A stretch of 64,000 nt of DNA. Origin: Gemmatimonadota bacterium. GTDB taxonomy: Bacteria > Gemmatimonadota > Gemmatimonadetes > Longimicrobiales > Longimicrobiaceae. Made by a program: the position numbers and the translations under genes. The notes under the pieces were generated by a model. The model saw only the letters and a list, made by a program, of their open reading frames with translations. It ran no database searches and was not told the origin of the DNA. This document shows, in pieces, positions 50,864-58,570 of the stretch (its first letter is position 1; each line of letters starts with the position of its first letter). Location of the stretch: NCBI GenBank assembly GCA_028287185.1, contig JAQBQD010000002.1:1-64000 (forward strand), written 5' to 3'.

Positions 50864-51420
50864 GCCTCGCCTTCGTCCGGCTCGCCGGTGGGCAGCAGCC
50901 GGAGCACCGCACCGCCCGCCCCCTCCGCCTCGGCCTCATCCACGGCCGCCTCGAAGGCGCCGCGCAGCCCTTCCTTCAACTCCTCCACCAGCTCGCGGAG
51001 CTTGTCCTGCGCCTCGGCCCGACTCTCCAGGTGGAGGATGCGCATAGCGCCCTGGCCCGGCAGGCGGTCCAGCGCCGTCCGCAGCGAGGTGAAGACGCCG
51101 TCGATCTCGCGCTCATGGATGGCGAGCGGAACCGAGTTGCCGGCCTCCGCCTCGGCCTTGATCTCCTCGCGCTTCACCTGCGCCGCCAGCTTCCTCTTTT
51201 CCAGCTCGAAGGTGTCCGCGTCGGCGGTGTCTCGCGCGGCCCGTGCGACGGCCTCCTGCTGCTTGAAGCTGATGTAGGCGCGGTTCGCGGCCGGCCACGG
51301 GTAACCCTTTCGGGGGTCACCCTCTACGGGCACCAGCACGCCGTCGCCCGTCAGGGTGCGGACCTGGCGCGTGGTGATGCCGAGATGGCCGGCGAGCTCC
51401 TTCTGCGTGATGGTCGGCAT
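50860..51420 (-). CDS. Terminase small subunit (Nu1-like)
   Basis: 186 residues. The N-terminal winged HTH TQKELAGHLGITTRQVRTLTGDGVL resembles lambda gpNu1, which binds cosB. A coiled region follows (DTFELEKRKLAAQVKREEIKAEAE) and a C-terminal acidic helix for contact with the large subunit. It overlaps terL by ATGA and starts just left of a noncoding gap that could hold cos. Confidence 0.85.
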   Translation of the reverse strand: MPTITQKELAGHLGITTRQVRTLTGDGVLVPVEGDPRKGYPWPAANRAYISFKQQEAVARAARDTADADTFELEKRKLAAQVKREEIKAEAEAGNSVPLAIHEREIDGVFTSLRTALDRLPGQGAMRILHLESRAEAQDKLRELVEELKEGLRGAFEAAVDEAEAEGAGGAVLRLLPTGEPDEGEA

Positions 51421-51563
51421 GCCTCAGCCGCGCGGAAGCGGAAGCGAGGGGTTCGGCGGGCCTGTATACAGCCACAGACCGGACTCGTGCGTTACCCGCG
51501 GGGCTGCGGGGCGGGGGGAGGACCCGCGCCGCCCCCTGGGCAGGGCCCCCGACGGAGCGCAGG
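51421..51563. other. Candidate cos region
   Basis: A 143-bp noncoding gap directly upstream of the small terminase gene, where lambda-like phages have cos. It contains the palindrome CTGTATACAG (51462-51471) and a strongly G-rich run. No experimentally defined cos sequence is recognised. Confidence 0.3.
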
Positions 51564-52298
51564 TCACCTGCCCACCTTCGCGGTGCGGATGGCCTCGGTC
51601 AGCTCCGCCTCGAAATGCCGCAGGAACGTGGCGCGGATGCTCCCACCCACGGTCGCCTCGAAGTGCAGGCGGTTGTCGATCTTCGCCGATGGCGTGAAGC
51701 GGTAGAGCGTCACCACGTTGGCGTCGCGGACCATGCGCGAGCCGATGTCCGACACCAGCCGCCGGCCCGCGCCGGCGCGCTTCTTCGTGGCCTTCTTGCC
51801 CACTCGCTTGAAGATGCCGCCGGTGCCGTCCGGCTGGCGGATCATGAAGACGCGGCCCGGACCTCTGTAGATCGTCCCGGGCACGACCTCCACCAGCTTG
51901 AAGTCCCGCGGGCGCTTCTGGCGGCCGCCGCCGTTGTCGGACCGGCTGATGCGGGACTCCGACACGGCGAGGCGGCCCCCGGCCTTCGTGCTGCGCTTCA
52001 CGCCCGCCGCCTCGAACTTCGACAGGATGTCCGCCCGCTTCTTGCCGCCGGGCGGGTCGATGCTGATGGTCGCCTGCAGCCGCGTCTTGGTGGCGAACGG
52101 TTTGACCTTCACGGCCTTGTCCACCCACGCCGTGCGGCGGACGGTGAAAATCGCGCGCTGGTGTGCGACCTGGGCCTTCTGCGCGTCCACGGCCACGCGG
52201 TTGATGGCCTTCGAGACGGCGAACGGGATCTGATCCTCGAACCCTTCGAAGGCGCGCATCACCTGCGCGATGTCGGCGTCCACGCGGATGATGCTCAT
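51564..52298 (-). CDS. Phage structural protein (gpZ-like), 244 residues
   Basis: MSIIRVDADIAQVMRAFEGF, then EDQIPFAVSKAINRVAVDAQKAQ and basic strands (RPRDFKLVEVVPGTIYRGPGRVFMI). Pattern and basic charge resemble phage minor tail protein Z-type families. Its position before terminase is unusual for that role, so the assignment is tentative. It overlaps the next gene by ATGA. Confidence 0.55.
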   Translation of the reverse strand: MSIIRVDADIAQVMRAFEGFEDQIPFAVSKAINRVAVDAQKAQVAHQRAIFTVRRTAWVDKAVKVKPFATKTRLQATISIDPPGGKKRADILSKFEAAGVKRSTKAGGRLAVSESRISRSDNGGGRQKRPRDFKLVEVVPGTIYRGPGRVFMIRQPDGTGGIFKRVGKKATKKRAGAGRRLVSDIGSRMVRDANVVTLYRFTPSAKIDNRLHFEATVGGSIRATFLRHFEAELTEAIRTAKVGR

Positions 52299-52921
52299 GG
52301 ATGGACGTGGGGTGGCGAGGTGCGCGGCGGCGCGTAGATCAGCACGCCCGCGGTGAGCAGGTGGCATGTGACCGAGACGCCGCGCATCACCAGGTCGCCT
52401 TCGGGCGTCGCCGGGTCCACGTCGGCGATATCGCACACCTGCTGTCGCAGCCTCGCCACCACCCCGGCGCACGCAGCTCGGGCGGTCGCGGGGAAGGCGA
52501 GCCAATCGCCGGGCTGCCAGAAGATCGGCTCGTCCCCTCCCTCGGACGCCGCCTCTTCCACCGCCGGCCGGATGCCCGCGGCCACCAGCACAAGCCGCAG
52601 GGCGTCGTCGCGGGCCGCACCCTCGCCGGTGCACTGGTCGGCCCCCATCTCGTACTTGTGCGAGGTGAGGGTGAGGAGGGTCGGGAGCCGCCGCAGCACG
52701 GAAGCCATTCCCCCGAGCGGCGCGACGATCCGCAGGCGGTCCGTGCCGGGCACGCGGGTGGCGGTGTCCGCGTCGTACGAAACCCGGTCGACGGCCTGCG
52801 GGATCGCGGCCCACCACGCGTCGGGTGGCCGGGGCGACAGGACGACTTCGACGCACGCCGCGGTCGACTCGTCCCCGGCGTCCGCGGCGGTGTAGCCGGT
52901 GATGCTGATCTTCAAGGGCAT
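52295..52921 (-). CDS. Hypothetical protein, 208 residues
   Basis: MPLKISITGYTAADAGDEST, WWAAIPQAVDRVSYDADTATR and PIFWQPGDWLAFPATARAACAG. Mixed alpha-beta, soluble; no family recognised. It follows the pair of palindromes at 52963-52991, which could contain its promoter or a processing site. Confidence 0.6.
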   Translation of the reverse strand: MPLKISITGYTAADAGDESTAACVEVVLSPRPPDAWWAAIPQAVDRVSYDADTATRVPGTDRLRIVAPLGGMASVLRRLPTLLTLTSHKYEMGADQCTGEGAARDDALRLVLVAAGIRPAVEEAASEGGDEPIFWQPGDWLAFPATARAACAGVVARLRQQVCDIADVDPATPEGDLVMRGVSVTCHLLTAGVLIYAPPRTSPPHVHP

Positions 52922-52962
52922 GGGTGCAGGTCCGTGGGTGCGAGGGGCTGGGCCGTGGAAAC

Positions 52963-52991
52963 ATTCCGGCGGGAATCTTTCCACGCGGAAA
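52963..52991. promoter_or_regulatory. Adjacent palindromes ATTCCGGCGGGAAT and TTTCCACGCGGAAA
   Basis: The two 14-bp families lie one base apart (52963-52976 and 52978-52991) in the only long gap of the early-late transcript between 51.6 and 55.3 kb. A GTGGAAAC half-site is at 52955. Confidence 0.5.
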
Positions 52992-52992
52992 C

Positions 52993-53520
52993 TCAGGCTA
53001 CGGCCGACCGCGCGACGGGCGGCAGGCAGGGGAGCCCGGCGAGCCGAAAGAACTCCTCTTCCGTGGGCGTCGGAACGATCTGGCCCGCGCCATCCACCAC
53101 GTGGCCGTCGCGGTGGCGGTACCCCCGGCGGGCGAGCCGCTGCATCGCCAGCGCGCCGAACTCGGCCGGGCCGGTGCGGATGGCGAGGATCGACCCGAGC
53201 TGCGCCGGGGGATGGCACAGGTACAGCTCCACCTTCACCTCGCCGGCGTCCACCGAGATCAGGCGGTCGCCGGACCGTACGATCTTCCCCCACAGCAAGG
53301 CGACGGCGCGGATGGAGTCCAGGTCCGGGCGCTCGTCGCCGAAGAGCCCGTCCGGAATCATCCGAGGCACCACCACCAGCTCCACATCGCCCACGAAGGG
53401 CCGCTCGCGGCGGACGGAGCCGGCCACGTGCACCTCGGCCGCGGCAGGCGCCAGCGCTGCGGCCGCGCGATCGGCGATCCGCCGTGCGCGGGCCAGCGGA
53501 ATCTTCTCGCCAGTGCTCAT
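52993..53520 (-). CDS. DNA polymerase X-like nucleotidyltransferase, 175 residues
   Basis: The motif HVAGSVRRERPFVGDVELVVVP matches the polymerase beta/X palm signature (Gly-Ser-x-Arg-Arg, then Asp-x-Glu). A third acidic strand is in SVDAGEVKVELYLCHP, followed by GYRHRDGHVV. Only the palm and part of the thumb are present, far shorter than a full PolX. It may be a repair polymerase or a nucleotidyl-transferring modifier of phage or host molecules. It lies in the early module, coupled by ATGA to the next gene. Confidence 0.75.
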   Translation of the reverse strand: MSTGEKIPLARARRIADRAAAALAPAAAEVHVAGSVRRERPFVGDVELVVVPRMIPDGLFGDERPDLDSIRAVALLWGKIVRSGDRLISVDAGEVKVELYLCHPPAQLGSILAIRTGPAEFGALAMQRLARRGYRHRDGHVVDGAGQIVPTPTEEEFFRLAGLPCLPPVARSAVA

Positions 53521-53822
53521 GCGGCGGGCTCCAGAGGGTTCGACGCGGCGTGGGCGCCCATCGCCTCGATCGCGGCGGCGAGGTGGCGCCCGGCACCGTC
53601 CGGGTCGCCTCCACCGTTGATGCAGGCCCGGGCGGCGGCCATCTCGGCCACGACGGGCGCCGGCGCCGCGGAGCGCTGGGCCAGCTTCACCAGGTCCACC
53701 AGGTCCCACGCCAGCCCCGGCCACCGGGTGAAGTCCTGCCCGATCTCGCGCGCGGCGGCGAGCTGGCGTTCCGTGGCCTGGCGCAGTTCCGCCGGCGAGG
53801 CGGCCGTGCGTGTCCTGCTCAT
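53517..53822 (-). CDS. Hypothetical early protein, 101 residues
   Basis: A helical protein (SPAELRQATERQLAAAREIG, LAWDLVDLVKLAQRSAAPAP). 4-nt overlaps on both sides. Small size and position next to the initiator suggest an accessory replication role such as a helicase loader, but there is no motif. Confidence 0.55.
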   Translation of the reverse strand: MSRTRTAASPAELRQATERQLAAAREIGQDFTRWPGLAWDLVDLVKLAQRSAAPAPVVAEMAAARACINGGGDPDGAGRHLAAAIEAMGAHAASNPLEPAA

Positions 53823-55297
53823 GATGCCCCCTGGCTTGCGTGGAGGTGTCGGGCGCCCCTGCGGGAGTGGTTCGGCTTCCGCGTCTGCGTCCAGGAAATC
53901 GGGACGCAGAACCCGGCTGCGTCCGGGAAACCGGGACAGAGCCCACCGGCAGCGAATGGAAGTGTCAAACCGACACGGGACGGAGCCGGGCGGGCCCGAA
54001 TTTTTGAGGGTCGGACGTGGTCTACCTGGTGGACCGGCCCGGCTGAACTCAGGGTCCCAACGACACCCGCGACGGCTGCTGCTTGCTGCTTACCTGCTGG
54101 TGGGTGAGGGGTGGATAGCTGTGCCGAAGCTGCCGAGCTATCGCGCTCGCCTGCACCCCCTTCTACCACATAGACCTTATCTGAGGCGCCACCGCTGTTA
54201 AGAAACTCAAAGACTACGCAGTAACTACTTACACGGTCGGTTTGAAGGACGACTAGATTCGGTCTGAGGGAATTCCGATTCGGTTTGAAGGACCAGAGTC
54301 GGTCTGAGGGACTAGATTCGGTTTGAAGGACGGGCCTGGCGCCTCCGAACACCTGAGCCTGCCGCGCCCGCAACTCGCCGCCGCCGCCTTCGTTCAGCAT
54401 CTCGAAAGGGAAGGCCGTCGGCTTCCGGAAGGCGCCAGGCGTCCAGCCGATCCACGTCGGGAAGGTGGGTGCCCCCGTCTCCACGTAGGGCACGGTGCCG
54501 CCGTCCAGGGCGGGCGCCTGCAGCACGCGCAGGGCAGCGTACAGGGGCGACCTGGACAGCCCACCGCACATCTCGCCGAGGCTGGGTAGCGACACCGGAT
54601 TGTCCTCGCGGTTCACGGTCAGCAGGGCGGCCGCGTCGGCCGGTTCGATCTCTCCACCCGCGGCGATCCCCGCCACGTAGTGCTCGGGCGAGCGCACCAT
54701 CTGCTGCGCGCCGATCGTCAGCAGTAGTTGCCGGGCGGCCGGCGTGGGGAGCGACGCCAGGTGGCCGGCGTAGAAGAGTTCCCACGGGATCCGCACCACC
54801 TCGCCGCGCTTCCAGTCCTCCGCCCGCGAGAAGAGCATCCGCACCACGCCGACGCGCAGCTCCAGCCCGCGACCCGTCTTCCGGGGCGCCTTCCGCGTCA
54901 CCACCAGTCCTTGCGTGCACATGAAGTCCAGAGACTCCATCACCCGCTCCGGACAAGAGCCCGTCACGGCCGCCATGCGGCCGATGCTCAGGGCCGTGGG
55001 CGTGGTGTGGCCCCGCTGGTCGCCTCGGGCTTCCTCGGGCGCCGCGACGGCCGCGTGCAGCGCCGCCAGCGTCAGCACGGCCAGCGCAGCCGAGTCGCCC
55101 CCGCGGCGCTGGTGCGGGTTCCATAGGCTGCACGCCATCGACGCATGCAGCAGCCGGGGCCCCGAGAGGTTCGCGTGGAACCGCCCCGCGCCGCGTGCGA
55201 GCGCCACGTCGTCGAAGCGCCAGCGCGCCTTCGGCCCGTACGCCTCCGCGTCCGGCTCGGCTGGGGGCTTAACGGCAACCACGGCAGGTCTGGGCAC
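53819..55297 (-). CDS. Replication initiator-like protein with internal origin
   Basis: 492 residues, GTG start. The N-terminal two thirds have winged-helix-like segments (TPTALSIGRMAAVTGSCPERVMESLDFM, LPSLGEMCGGLSRSPLYAALRVL), as in phage O-type or RepA-like initiators. The DNA for residues about 320-355 contains five iterons, an arrangement known from lambda gene O. The C-terminus is low complexity. It sits just downstream of the early DNA-binding genes. Confidence 0.7.
   Translation of the reverse strand: MPRPAVVAVKPPAEPDAEAYGPKARWRFDDVALARGAGRFHANLSGPRLLHASMACSLWNPHQRRGGDSAALAVLTLAALHAAVAAPEEARGDQRGHTTPTALSIGRMAAVTGSCPERVMESLDFMCTQGLVVTRKAPRKTGRGLELRVGVVRMLFSRAEDWKRGEVVRIPWELFYAGHLASLPTPAARQLLLTIGAQQMVRSPEHYVAGIAAGGEIEPADAAALLTVNREDNPVSLPSLGEMCGGLSRSPLYAALRVLQAPALDGGTVPYVETGAPTFPTWIGWTPGAFRKPTAFPFEMLNEGGGGELRARQAQVFGGARPVLQTESSPSDRLWSFKPNRNSLRPNLVVLQTDRVSSYCVVFEFLNSGGASDKVYVVEGGAGERDSSAASAQLSTPHPPAGKQQAAAVAGVVGTLSSAGPVHQVDHVRPSKIRARPAPSRVGLTLPFAAGGLCPGFPDAAGFCVPISWTQTRKPNHSRRGARHLHASQGAS
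54198..54331. other. Candidate replication origin: five iterons beside an AT-rich stretch
   Basis: Iterons TCGGTTTGAAGGAC or TCGGTCTGAGGGA(C/A) start at 54237, 54259, 54280, 54299 and 54318, spaced 19-22 bp, about two helical turns. The adjacent 54198-54234 is the most AT-rich stretch of the region. The repeats interrupt the initiator gene without a stop. Confidence 0.7.
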
Positions 55298-55312
55298 GGA
55301 CAGGGGAACCCG

Positions 55313-55744
55313 TCACCCGGCGAGCGGACGGCCGGGGGCCGTGCGCTGCCGCCGGCGCTCCATGAGCGATAGGGACGGGCGGGCGGACGGGCGCGACGCG
55401 GCGGCGGACGCGCCGTCCGTGACTGGCAGCGCACGCGCCTTCGCGGCGTCCTCCCGCCGTACGACGGTCGCACGCGGAATCCACCAGCGTCGGTCCCCCG
55501 TCATGCGATACGGCGCCCCGGGCTCGCCACTGCCAGGCGTGCCCCACTCCCCGGCGTTCAGCCGCTCGCCGATCGTGGATTCCGACCGCTCGTAACGCCT
55601 GGCCAGGGTCGCCACGGTGAAGTCCAACGTGGGGTCCGCAATGGACCCCGCGTCGATCTCAGCCAGGGCCTCACGGACCAGATTCGCCGGCGCGGTGATG
55701 TCGCGCGCCGCCAACTCGCGGAGCAGTTCGGTGGCCCTCATCAT
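55313..55744 (-). CDS. HTH protein of the early operon, 143 residues
   Basis: The helix-turn-helix FTVATLARRYERSESTIGERLNAGEWG, followed by YRMTGDRRWWIPRATV, resembles a MerR/excisionase-type wing, so it may direct excision or activate early genes. The C-terminus is Ala/Arg/Ser-rich. It overlaps the preceding gene by ATGA. Confidence 0.65.
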   Translation of the reverse strand: MMRATELLRELAARDITAPANLVREALAEIDAGSIADPTLDFTVATLARRYERSESTIGERLNAGEWGTPGSGEPGAPYRMTGDRRWWIPRATVVRREDAAKARALPVTDGASAAASRPSARPSLSLMERRRQRTAPGRPLAG

Positions 55745-55986
55745 CTCGCGCCTCTGCCGCCGGGTCCGGGCGCTCGCGCGCCGGCCACTTCGACTTCCGC
55801 GGCCACGCGCTTCGCAAGCCCATCGGTGATGAGCTGGCGAGCGAGGGTGCCCGGGTCCAGTTGAAGCTCGGTCGCCGTCTCGCGCAGAAGCGAGTTCTGC
55901 AGCGCCGTAAGCCTGGCGATCACGCGGTGTGGGTAGAGCTTCCCGCGGGGTCTTCCCCTCTTCGGCTTCGCCGCGCTCGGATGCAC
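55741..55986 (-). CDS. AT-hook-containing early protein, 81 residues
   Basis: MHPSAAKPKRGRPRGKLYPH contains an AT-hook core (KRGRPRGK). Helices follow (VIARLTALQNSLLRETATEL) with a Gly/Ala/Arg tail. First gene of the leftward transcript, 50 bp from its operator-covered promoter. Probably a small DNA-binding regulator, the position of Cro or a nucleoid-type protein. Confidence 0.7.
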   Translation of the reverse strand: MHPSAAKPKRGRPRGKLYPHRVIARLTALQNSLLRETATELQLDPGTLARQLITDGLAKRVAAEVEVAGARAPGPGGRGAR

Positions 55987-56023
55987 CTGTTAACCTCCGG
56001 TTGTCGAGTAAGGTTGCACCTAC

Positions 56024-56112
56024 GTGGAAAATTACACTCCCCCGAAAGTGCCTGTCAACACTCTTGACCGCGTGTGCAAAATTACACAGATTGCGGGTGT
56101 ATGCGAAAATAC
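56024..56112. promoter_or_regulatory. Immunity region: divergent promoters and operators
   Basis: The leftward promoter is TTGACA (56058-56053), 16-bp spacer, TGTAAT (56036-56031). Operator 1, GTGGAAAATTACAC (56024-56037), covers its -10 box. Operator 2, GTGCAAAATTACAC (56074-56087), lies in the spacer of a weak rightward promoter (TTGACC at 56064, CAGATT at 56087). A weaker dyad GTATGCGAAAATAC is at 56099. Confidence 0.65.
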
Positions 56113-56132
56113 CCGTGCAGAAGAGGCGATGG

Positions 56133-56921
56133 ATGGGGACTGACCAGCGGGCCCGCGCGCTGCATCCCGCCGAGATGCTGGAGGGCTTCGCGGCAAGGCT
56201 GCGGCAGGAGATTCAGCGGGGCCAGGGGACGGAGAACATAAACCTCACGGACTTCGCGACCGCGGTCGCCGCCCACACGGCCGGGCGGTGGACCGGCACC
56301 AACCGCACGGTCATCAAGCGCGTTCTGGACGGCGAGCAGCGTCCTTCCGTCGAACTCGTGGTGAGCGCCGCTCAGGCACTCGGCGTGAAGGCGGAGTGGT
56401 TGCTGACGGGTCGGGGGCCTCGCACCGATGAAGACGCCGGTTACAGCGCAGCAGCGCAGGCGGAGATCGCCGCCCTGCGCAGCCTGATCCCGGTCGAGCC
56501 GGAAACCTTACGCCACCCCTTCGACCTCTTCGCGCGTTCACGAGATGAGGTTCTACGCGACGCGCTGGTGTCCGCGAACGCCGGGCATGCGGCATGGCGG
56601 AGCGCGGCCCAAGCCCTGTTCGAGCCACTGATCTTCTCGTTACGGCGGGCTGAGATGGCCGGCACGGTCACCCGAGCCGAAGCCGACGCGATCGCCGCGC
56701 ACGTCGGACGCTCGTTCGTCGACTTCATCGTCGCACCGTCTGCACTGTTCGGGGTTGCCGTCGGCGCAATGGACACGCATGCGATGATGGTTTACGCCCA
56801 CGCCGCGGTCGCCGCGCTGGGCTCCGCTGGGGTGGGTAGCATCGTCTGGAGCGAAGCGGCGGTTCGGCGAGTGCTGGCCGAGGTCCGCAAGTCGGGAGGT
56901 GAAGCCGAGGGGGGAACGTGA
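56133..56921 (+). CDS. Phage repressor-like HTH protein, 262 residues
   Basis: The N-terminal XRE-type domain has the HTH spread over LTDFATAVAAHTAGRWTGTNRTVIKRVLDGEQRPSVELVVSAAQALGVKAEWLLTGRG, including the WLLTG element common in phage CI-type repressors. The C-terminal half is helical (EPLIFSLRRAEMAGTVTRAE, MVYAHAAVAALGSAGVGS), with no visible S24 Ser-Lys protease, so induction by RecA-stimulated self-cleavage is not obvious. It is divergent from the early operon and overlaps the integrase by GTGA. Confidence 0.78.
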   Translation: MGTDQRARALHPAEMLEGFAARLRQEIQRGQGTENINLTDFATAVAAHTAGRWTGTNRTVIKRVLDGEQRPSVELVVSAAQALGVKAEWLLTGRGPRTDEDAGYSAAAQAEIAALRSLIPVEPETLRHPFDLFARSRDEVLRDALVSANAGHAAWRSAAQALFEPLIFSLRRAEMAGTVTRAEADAIAAHVGRSFVDFIVAPSALFGVAVGAMDTHAMMVYAHAAVAALGSAGVGSIVWSEAAVRRVLAEVRKSGGEAEGGT

Positions 56922-58450
56922 AGAGAGATACGGGCCAACCGAAGATCGTCTGGCGGGACCAGGGCGGGACGCCGCGGGCGTACCTCGATGCCCGGCGGTT
57001 CGGGGTGAAGGGGCGCATCCCGTTGAAGCCCGCGGGGTCCACCCGGTGCACCACCGACCCGGTCGAAGCACAGCGGCTCGCCGTGGCGAAGCTGCGCGAG
57101 CTGGAGATGGTCGCGCAGGCGCAGGCGGTCGCGGCCGAAGCCACCCGCCTGCGCCACGCACGTCTCGGGCTGGACGAAGGGGCGGACCTGGTGGAGTACG
57201 GGGATGAGCACCTACAGCGGAAGGAGCAGGCCGGGCGCTACGCCCGGGTGTGGCTGGACAACCTCGCGCGCTACCTGGACCGGGCGAACACGTACTTCAA
57301 CGCGGTGCAGGTGACACAGGCACGCACGCCGACCGAGGCGGAGCGGTGCGCCGCGCCGCGCAACCTGCTCACGATCAGTCCCGTGGACGTGCGGGCCTAC
57401 ATGCGGTGGCTGCAAGGGCAGGACAACGGGCGGGGCGGGACGCAGGGGCAGCAGAGCGTCCGGCATCACCTGTCGGCCCTGAGCGGACTGTTCGCCTCGG
57501 CGATCGGCGATGGGCTGCTGCCGATGGGCCACAACCCCGTCGCGAACATGAACGAGCGGCCGGGCGTCCCGAAGTCCACCACGAAGCTGATCGAGGCGCC
57601 GGACCTGGCGCTGCTGCTGGAGTCCGCGCGGACGCTGCAGGAGGAGGTTGACCCTGCGGACCGCATGAAGCCGCTGGCCTGCGCGCATGCGATGCTGGCC
57701 ACCTACGTCTACACCGGCGCGCGCGATGCCGAGGTGAAGGCAATGGACGTGTCCGACGTGCACTTCGCCACCGGCTACGTAGAAATCCGGGGCACGAAGA
57801 CGGCGAATGCTGATCGTGCGGTTCCGCTGCACCCGGCGCTCGGCGCGATCCTGCGGGAGCACGTCCGGCGAACCGGCCGGATCGCCGGCCCGCTGTTCGT
57901 GAACGAGCGCACCGGCGCGCGGGTGGGGAGTTGGCGGCGGACGTTGGACCGGATCGCTGTGCGCGCCGGCTTCGCGCGCGGCGAGGTGTTTCCGCGGCGC
58001 CTGCGCGTGTCGTATGCGACGCACAGAAGCACGTGCAACGGGATCTCCGCGAACGAGCTGCGCCTGGAGATGGGGCACTCGGCTTCGCTGGCGCAGCTCG
58101 AACGGGTGTACGCGAAGGCGCAGCGGCGCGGCGAGCGGATGGGGGACAGCTTCGAGTTCACCGTGGAGCGGTACGCGGACGAGCTGGCGCCGCGCATGGC
58201 CCGGCTGGGCACGTGGGGCGCCGCGCGCCGGGCGGAGACGGCAGCCGAGCGGGGAAGGGTCGTGCGGGAGTTCCTTGCGGCCGTGCAGGGCTGGAGCGGG
58301 CCGGAGGTGATGAAGGCCACCGGCATCCCCACCCCCACCGTCAACCGGCTGCGGGCAGGCGGTGCCCAGCCGGAGAACGTGAAGAGCAAGACACTGGACG
58401 CTATCCGCGGGTTCCTCGCTTCCGGCGCCGCGCGGGCGCGGGCGGGGTGA
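56918..58450 (+). CDS. int: Tyrosine recombinase (integrase) with C-terminal HTH extension
   Basis: 510 residues. It has an N-terminal SAM-like core-binding region, then the catalytic domain: Arg269 (TGARDAEV), Lys294, Arg363, His387 (EMGHSA) and nucleophile Tyr398 (RVYAK). The usual His-x-x-Arg box reads RRLR, so the His is replaced by Arg. About 60 residues after the catalytic core form an HTH-like domain (WSGPEVMKATGIPTPTVNRL). GTG start in overlap with the repressor. It would recombine the tRNA-Gly attB. Confidence 0.9.
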   Translation: MKRDTGQPKIVWRDQGGTPRAYLDARRFGVKGRIPLKPAGSTRCTTDPVEAQRLAVAKLRELEMVAQAQAVAAEATRLRHARLGLDEGADLVEYGDEHLQRKEQAGRYARVWLDNLARYLDRANTYFNAVQVTQARTPTEAERCAAPRNLLTISPVDVRAYMRWLQGQDNGRGGTQGQQSVRHHLSALSGLFASAIGDGLLPMGHNPVANMNERPGVPKSTTKLIEAPDLALLLESARTLQEEVDPADRMKPLACAHAMLATYVYTGARDAEVKAMDVSDVHFATGYVEIRGTKTANADRAVPLHPALGAILREHVRRTGRIAGPLFVNERTGARVGSWRRTLDRIAVRAGFARGEVFPRRLRVSYATHRSTCNGISANELRLEMGHSASLAQLERVYAKAQRRGERMGDSFEFTVERYADELAPRMARLGTWGAARRAETAAERGRVVREFLAAVQGWSGPEVMKATGIPTPTVNRLRAGGAQPENVKSKTLDAIRGFLASGAARARAG

Positions 58451-58458
58451 GAGGCGGA

Positions 58459-58477
58459 CAGGGCCAGAAACAGGGCC
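58459..58477 (+). repeat. Candidate integrase arm-type site, right
   Basis: CAGGGCCAGAAACAGGGCC, with another ACAGGGCC at 58480 and an inverted GGCCCTGT at 58499, forming a small cluster just before attR. Also works as a hairpin around TTTTT at 58491. Confidence 0.5.
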
Positions 58478-58570
58478 AGCACAGGGCCGGTTTTTCCTGG
58501 CCCTGTCGGGAGTGACCGGGCGAAAAGCGTGCGTTTCCGTGGCTGGTCGGCACTCACAAGGTGCGGAGAG

